Source: Microdochium bolleyi (Eukaryota; Ascomycota; Sordariomycetes; Xylariales; Microdochiaceae). From it: a stretch of DNA of 64,000 nucleotides. The translations under genes were made by a program, and so were the position numbers. The first letter of the stretch is position 1. Each line of letters starts with the position of its first letter. The notes beneath the pieces are model-generated. The model was not told the DNA's origin. It worked only from the letters and a program-made list of their open reading frames with translations, and did not search any database. Shown here piece after piece: positions 57,901-64,000 of this stretch. The stretch covers positions 1,674,001 through 1,738,000 of the forward strand of contig KQ964248.1 in assembly GCA_001566295.1 (NCBI GenBank), read 5' to 3'.

Positions 57901-59726
57901 TGCTGCGACGGAAACCTGCTGGCACCTAAGTGCATGTGCACAGGCGCAAGCGCGGACACGACTGACCGTGAATGAATGTCGTTCAATTCATTATTCTCCG
58001 AAAAGGGAACCCGGCTCTGGCGACGACAATGACGACCTTTTTGCGTAGGTACCCTGATGGTCTGGGGTCGCTCGCCAGCGATTCGGATAGAGTCGAAATC
58101 TCTTCACCGTTTGTTTGCGACAAGGCCAGTCATTCCGCGCCGCCCCCGCGACGACTCCATCCTCCCGAGCCGCCCTCATGTCAATATGACAGCAGGCAAC
58201 CTTGGGCGCCGCCGCTGCGAGAGTGGGCTCTCTGTACCGCCCACCCCATCCACGAATCGGACTAGAAACGTGATATGCCGGAAGATGGAGTCTGGTGCGC
58301 ACAAAGAGAGAGGGGTCCTCCCTACTTCCCCTCCCACCAAAGCACCCCGAGGATCTCGTGCTCTGGGACGAAAAGAGTGTGCAACAGGCATGGGCAACAG
58401 CATTGGCCGAATGCGTGTAACTCACCACTCGTGCGGGCTTCACCGCAACGAAGCCATGCTGCCCGCTCGGGACGATGGTCATGTACTCCAACAGCCCAAC
58501 TCGACCTGACCCAGGGTTCCCACGCGAGCAGGCCGCCTGAGCAAGCAGTAAATACGTCTGCGAGGGCCAATTGGCTTCGGCAGAGAGCATGCGGTGGCTG
58601 GAAAGGATGTATACTTCCCGATTATGCAGATGCAGTCGGCACGGTCATGCATCAACGACGCTGCAGGTTGTAGCCGATACCTGACGTGCTGGAAGTTGAT
58701 TCAACAAGTCCCCGGCCGCGACCCCCTGGACTCTGCTGCCAGGGTTGTTGGTCTGTGTATGACTGTAGCCGACTTCGCTTCTCGCACCGATCGATGTCAT
58801 GTGCATGACAACGTGCGCAACTGCTGCTCGCTGGTCAGACTCGGAACTTTGCGTGCAAGAGAAGGACCAGGGAACACGCCGACCTGTCCACGTCCTGCGA
58901 AACAGGAACCGGACTCGTCAGACCAGGCCAGATTCCGTGACCCGCAAGTAGCAAGGGTCTGCAATGATCGACCTGCAGCATCCCACCAGCCGTTGCTCAC
59001 AGACAACAGAATGTCGCAATGCGCTTTTCGCCTCATGGTCGACGCCCGGAGAACATGTTATGTTATGAGAGAAGCTACACCTCGAGCGAGATCGCCAACA
59101 GGCGGGTTGTTCAACGAGCCCGCCTGCTGTCAGTCTTGAGCACAACTCGCAGTTCAGGGAAGATGACTCAAGGTGCCGTAGTGCAACAAACACGATGCTG
59201 GCAATGCCGCACATTGAGTTTAGCATGGAAGGAGCACGCACGGCAAGGACCCCGAAGTTCGCGCCAGCCACTGCCAGCACACACTTTTATCTAAGGCCAC
59301 CTGATCGAGGGCCCTCCAACCAAGGGTATCTATCTGCTCCACACACGGGCGGCGGCGATGTGCTTGGCGACCGGACTGGCATCAAGCGGGCGGCCCATGC
59401 CACGTCTGCTACGGTTCTTCTGTCTCTTGAAATCTCAGCATTGTCAGATCGCCTCGCTGTTATCGCTGTCAACTATCTGATCAGCGGATTGAGAGTCGTG
59501 ACGGAAGTTCATGGCCGCGCTGTGCTCCCACGAATCACAAAACGCTGGGTTGTGACCCCGCAGTCATGCTTGCCGACTCGACTCCAAGTCGCCCGGGTCG
59601 TGTTTGGCTGGCCGGTGGTGTTGAGCCTCTATTGTCCAATCGTCGAGCCAGGTCAAAGATGATGAAACATAACAAACACCACACCACAACACAACGACGT
59701 GTACTGCCCTTCTCCGAGTGTCGTGG

Positions 59727-59752
59727 CCTGCCTGCCTGCCTGCCTGCCTGCC
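59727..59752. repeat. CCTG tetranucleotide repeat, 6 copies
   Basis: Six perfect CCTG units followed by CC. Confidence 0.92.
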
Positions 59753-62700
59753 ACAGATGGAATCCCCTGGATGTGCCGACGACCCCTGGCCTTGATGGAA
59801 GACGTGGTGCAGGGGGCGGCGGGGCTGGCCTGGCCTACACCGCAATGGCGGCGTTTTTGACACAATTGGTCAACGACTGGACGTGGAGCCACGACTGCGA
59901 GCGAAGTCCACTCACACCTGCAACAGTCAAGATAAGTCGACACGTCGAGCTGGCCGTCAAAGTTGGCCTTGCATGTTTTGGTCCTGGATGAGCGCCCTTT
60001 GAACGGCTCCAAACCTTTTGCAAGACCTTGTTGGCGCTCCTCGAAAGCCTGCAAGCGACAGCTGTGGGCCTCCACTCACTAAGGGGCATTAACAACTCCC
60101 GATCCATGGCCTGGGGGATCATCATACTCTTGCCGGTCCGTCCCAGCAAAAGTCTAATTGAGCCATTGTCTGGAGGTCTCCTCGCATCAGGGTATTACGC
60201 AGGTGAGGCCACCTCGTGCCGTACTCGGGGAATAGTACTGTCGTCGGGTCGGCCTCGTCTGCCAAGTTGAGACCTTAAGATAACCAGGCGTGGCGTACCC
60301 ATGAGGGCTGCCGCTTCTGCAAATACATCCAATGTGTGCCTTAATGAGGTACAGTGCCTCCGGAGACCGAGTCCCTGGCTGCTCGCCAGTGTGGACTCGG
60401 CGCATAGCATGCTCGGACCTTCATTGGCTGATGTCAGGCGCATCAGCTCAACGACTTCTGAGCTGACTGACAACGCTCACAAGGAGGAATGCCACGGAGC
60501 GATTGTTCCATTGGCTGCGCATTGCTCGACTCTGCAGAGCAATCTCATCATCGTAAGTCGACCTGGATGGCAGCGGCCAGGCTCCACGCGCCAGGGCCGG
60601 AAGGGTTGTCGCAAACTGCGAGGGATCGTGTTGTGCTCAGCGCATGGGGCAAGACGTGAAAGCTAGCAGGCAGCGTCGGCCTCCGTGGTTTGACCATTGT
60701 TTGTGCGTCGTGACCACTGTGATCTACGTAATACGGCCTAGTCGGAGCACCACGTTACTCACACTGGCTCGTTGGGAGATGGCTGGCTGGGCCCGGCCCG
60801 GCTGAGCTGTCGCGCTGAGTCCTTTCCCCTCCCCACAAGCGCAAACTTGGCGAGGGGCGATGTCAACAGTGTGTCGCATCCAGAGATGCCGCTCCGTACA
60901 TGGGATGCGCCATCGGCCGGATAGGCGCAATGGGTTGCTGAGCACCTCCCAGATGGCTCGAGAATTCGTCATCTCGACCAGATGGAGTAGGCAGTGAGTA
61001 GCTGGTCTGGCGTCCCGCCGGCCTCGGGAAAGGGAAAGAGGATGACACAATTGCGTCGCAAAGATGGACGCCTCTTTTCTGGCAGATCGGCGCATGTCAA
61101 GGCTGATTCCGTAACGGGTCTAGGGCTGGCCGTGGCCGGCGGCGGTGCAGAACACGACTTAACATGGACACACACACTTGCACCGTGGGAAGTGTGTTGG
61201 CGACCACGCAGCCATCGCACATGGTGTGCTCACGTCGCAATGCCGGGACGTGGCCAGGGTCCTGGCTATGGCTGCTTCCGCTGTGATCGTGCAGCATGGT
61301 TAGGAGCTCTTCTGCTGCGATTCATGTCTTCCACTGGCGCCATGGCATGCTTAAAGGACACAGGATATGCCGAGGCGGTGGTCGAGCTGTGGGCTGCTGG
61401 ACAGGCGTCGATGAGGGCTGACGGGCGCAAGGTTGGGGATGGCAAGTGCGGCGCTTCGGCGTGTAGAGGACTGTGATGATGACATCGGCACACTGTGAAT
61501 CGATAGTTTGCGGTGACTGAACACAAGCCTTGCGCGGCAGGTGGTGCTCGAAGCAAGGAATGTAACAGGAATGGGCAAGGTAGGACGTGAAATTGCCAAG
61601 TAACTTGTATAAGAGTCGAAGGGGGACAACGCCGACATCTGAACGGCTGTTCCTACCTCGACTTCCCCGCGAGAGCGTCTACATCGCCTTGCCCTTTGCT
61701 GGTACCAAGGCGCACAACAGCGCACTTGCAAGCCCGCGGGTTGTGACTCTCGTGCCAGAACGATACTTGCGTTGTGAACCAGAGGGATCGACCCGCCTGT
61801 GCATGCTGCCTCTCTCTGGAGAGCGCAATTTGACATTCCTGACAGCACATGGCCTGTGACGGCTCGTGTATCCACACACATCATCCCCCGAGAGACATGG
61901 GCGTCGAAGAGACCAAACAGCGCGGTGTATGAGCGAACAGAGCAGTACACTGGCGAGGAGCTGCCTCTACATAGCGTACTCTAAGCTGGCTTGAAGGTGA
62001 TTACGGAAACTGCGTGGACTTGCCTGAAGTGAGAAGGACAGCCCAGGTGCAACCACTACTGCGACGCCCAGATGGCAAGCGAGTGCTCGTGACAATCAAG
62101 TCACTCGGACAGGCACTGAGCAGGCACGGGCGCCTGTAGCGGCGCTGGCGGCAGCGCCCTGGGCTGGCTGGGCGCCCCGTGGAGGGAGGCGGCCAGCAGC
62201 GAGGCCTGTGTGCGGCACTGTGGGCTGTCTCGGGACGCCGTAAAACCTCTTGTGTCCGGCTGGTGTGCGCCAGGCCTTCTCCTCTTTCCACAGCCAGCCC
62301 AGTCCACTCAAGAGAGAGCGACTCCTCCTCCTCTCCCCGTTGCCGCTCTGTGATCCATGGTCTTGAGGCCTTCAACCGACTTCATATCCCTCCTGGCGAG
62401 CCCCTTGCACCTTTCTGGATCATCATCGTTGCACGCTTTGGAGCAATCCAGCCTCTCGTTGCCCGACCCTTTCCCGCCGTCCCAGAGACACCTTCGGCCA
62501 CACAGCGCCGCCGCCCGCCACAACTCCGAACCGCCTGCACCGCTTCCCGTCGCCAGATCAACTTGTTCTTTCTCATCTCTGGTAAGGCTAACCAGCCGCG
62601 ATTCCCCATGCGATTCAATCCGTCTTTTTCATACGTGCCCTTTGGCGGCCGCGACTCCATGCACCTCTACCTGCCGTTGCGCATGCCGCTTCCCACGCCT

Positions 62701-63019
62701 TCCGCAAGCGAGACCGCCTCCCTGGGTCTTCCACGCACAGCACACACATAGTCGCACAACAATCATCCTCTCACGAGCGATTCCAGTACTCTTTTTACGG
62801 CGGCTACCGCCGATTGGGATGACACGATGGCTAATTAGAGGAGTTTCAACGCTTAGACACACCATTACCACCATCACCTGTTCGAGCGATCCCCTCTCCG
62901 ACCGACATATCTGCGACCCGCCCACCCGGCACCGACTACCAACCACATACACTACACCGAGCGAACCCTCCTCCAATACTACCATCCACACCAAGCATCC
63001 GGCGTAATTCAGACGTCGA

Positions 63020-63049
63020 ATGCCTACTACAGACTTCGTCACATCCTGA
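63020..63049 (+). promoter_or_regulatory. Upstream short open frame (9 codons) in the leader of the terminal gene
   Basis: ATG at 63020, stop TGA at 63047-63049, 187 bases before the main ATG. If in the mature mRNA it could lower translation of the main frame. Confidence 0.35.
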
Positions 63050-63236
63050 CTAGTCTTGTGTCAGTCAGTGAAAGACTCTACAGGCAAAGCTTCCCGAAGC
63101 TGTTTCCCGCAGGATCTTTTGGTGAAACAATCCGGCACCTCTTCTCTACCCATACAATAGCTTTTCCACAAGCTCATTGACCTCGGTTCGCAATATCCGC
63201 GAGTAATCCATACCATACTGTCGACCAGCAGACAAA

Positions 63237-63986
63237 ATGACTTCTGCTTCGCCCATTGACACCTTGGCTGGTGCGGCGGCTGCCTCCGCTCACGGAAGTC
63301 TGTCGCCACGGCAGCCGGTCAAGCCCAAGCACGTCCAGTTCGAGCTCATGTTCCCGGAATCGCCTCAGTACCGGGCGAGACTTCCTCTACGAGTTCAAAT
63401 TTACCCCCACGATAGCACCGAGTCCATCGTGACCACAGTCAAAAACTTCTACGGCCTCTATCCGGGTCCTGCTACGTCCAAGGGTGTCAGTTTCGAGGAC
63501 GACAGAGGCAACACCCTCATTGCTAGGTATGAGAACTTTAGCAACAACATGGTTGTCTACGTCAGAGTCTTTGAGGAGGCAGTACAACCTGCCGTCCCTT
63601 TCGGTACAGCCCCTTATCACCCCGGCTCTACAGCTGGCGCCCCTCCATACATGTCGAATGAGTTTGGGCCACCACTGTCCCAACAGTACGAGCCAAGTCA
63701 CAAGCCAGCTTCCCATGGTACTTCAAGGAGGCGAAGCATATCTCCCGACTCTGCAAACGGACGCCGGAGCGAGTCTGTCAGCAATGGCCAGCCAGGCCCG
63801 AAGAAGGCTCGGTCCAAATCTTCCAGGGCACCTGGCTCTGACTGCGAGCATGGCGGCTACAGTAGTGGTGATGGCGCGTCTGGCTCGGTGTCAAGCAAAT
63901 TCAAGGACCAGATGGGCAACACAGATATCAGCTTGGAGAACATCGTCGAGGGTGGCCGCCGCAAGCGTGCCAAGTTTGAGAGTTCG
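63237..63986 (+). CDS. Probable nuclear regulatory protein, first coding exon (3' partial)
   Basis: ATG at 63237 in a good context (GACAAAATGA). The frame runs 250 codons to a GTAAGG donor at 63987, where the exon probably ends; the gene leaves the window. Residues about 30-115 form a compact, beta-rich module (KHVQFELMFPESPQYRARLP, LRVQIYPHDSTESIVTTVKN, VSFEDDRGNTLIARYENF, MVVYVRVFEE) reminiscent of PB1 or ubiquitin-like beta-grasp folds. A Ser/Arg-rich stretch with basic clusters (SRRRSISPDS, GPKKARSKSSR) and IVEGGRRKRAKFESS follow, which look like nuclear localisation signals. I recall such N-termini in conserved fungal transcriptional regulators with a later zinc finger, but no DNA-binding domain is visible here. 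The long leader and empty 8 kb in front fit a regulator. Confidence 0.7.
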
Positions 63987-64000
63987 GTAAGGAACACCTC

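Larger units (their letters stand above)
54956..63236. other. Gene-poor stretch, 8.3 kb, ending in the leader of the terminal gene
   Basis: The left end should be the cyclin promoter and leader. From about 62270 to 63236 the plus strand is pyrimidine-rich with many short upstream ATGs, typical of a long fungal regulator leader. A possible leader intron starts at GTAAGG (62582). A short upstream frame is at 63020-63049. In between are overlapping frames on both strands with no motifs, a CCTG repeat (59727-59752) and TG-rich tracts near 57487. No gene, tRNA or transposon recognised. Confidence 0.45.

Noticed and set aside
62357..63007. 216-aa frame in the leader of the terminal gene
   Set aside because: Pyrimidine-rich DNA gives a Ser/Pro/Thr/His-rich chain with no domain; best explained as untranslated leader.
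1..64000. Genes working together as a cell-cycle or chromosome-segregation cluster
   Set aside because: The genes lie on both strands with separate promoters and are mixed with unrelated functions; nothing suggests co-regulation.
1..64000. CRISPR arrays, insertion sequences, phage or plasmid features
   Set aside because: The spliced eukaryotic gene structure excludes them, and no spaced direct-repeat array or transposase frame was seen.

Overview
The window looks like a gene-rich nuclear segment of a filamentous ascomycete (Pezizomycotina, most likely Sordariomycetes). Protein-coding genes are split by short introns (about 50-120 nt, one of 227 nt) with GTRNGT donors, CTRAY-type branch sites and YAG acceptors. 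There are no operons or ribosome-binding sites. The gene content (POT1/CDC13-type telomere protein, GCP5-like protein, KTR mannosyltransferase, PET127, CSE1, TSC2, Mis6/CENP-I, CAF16, YJU2, BNA7, cyclin B) is typical of this group. Species cannot be decided from the sequence. Base composition stays moderately GC-rich throughout, and I saw no AT-rich RIP-type islands and no recognisable transposon open frames.

Layout. 1-4585 (+): 3' part of a telomere single-strand-binding protein with a huge acidic middle. 4872-7610 (-): gamma-tubulin complex protein. 8347-9738 (+): KTR-type mannosyltransferase, 4 exons. 10133-11352 (-): MORG1/WDR83 WD40 protein, 2 exons. 11846-15472 (+): mitochondrial PET127. 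16284-18206 (-): PH-domain protein, 3 exons. 18.2-23.7 kb: long stretch without genes. 23706-26859 (-): CSE1 exportin-2, 4 exons. 28226-33139 (+): tuberin TSC2, 2 exons. 33515-34275 (-): small protein resembling only the C-terminal domain of fungal GH3 enzymes. 36160-38849 (+): Mis6/CENP-I, 8 exons. 42306-42533 (-): 75-aa protein inside a 8.8-kb gene-poor stretch. 47672-48532 (+): CAF16 soluble ABC ATPase. 49315-50202 (-): splicing factor YJU2. 51026-51974 (+): kynurenine formamidase. 52598-54955 (-): B-type cyclin, 4 exons. 55.0-63.2 kb: 8.3 kb without a convincing gene, ending in a pyrimidine-rich leader. 63237-end (+): first exon of a probable nuclear regulator that leaves the window.

The genes are not a pathway cluster. 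Several happen to concern chromosome segregation and the cell cycle (telomere protein, GCP5-like, CSE1, Mis6, cyclin B), but their mixed strands and separate promoters argue for ordinary housekeeping synteny. I found no convincing undescribed system. The items most worth a second look are the orphan GH3-C-terminal-like gene, the acidic telomere protein, the small 75-aa protein, the stop-free 63-nt intron in cyclin B, and the long non-coding stretch in front of the terminal regulator. All exon joins were read by eye from splice consensus and reading frame and need transcript support.
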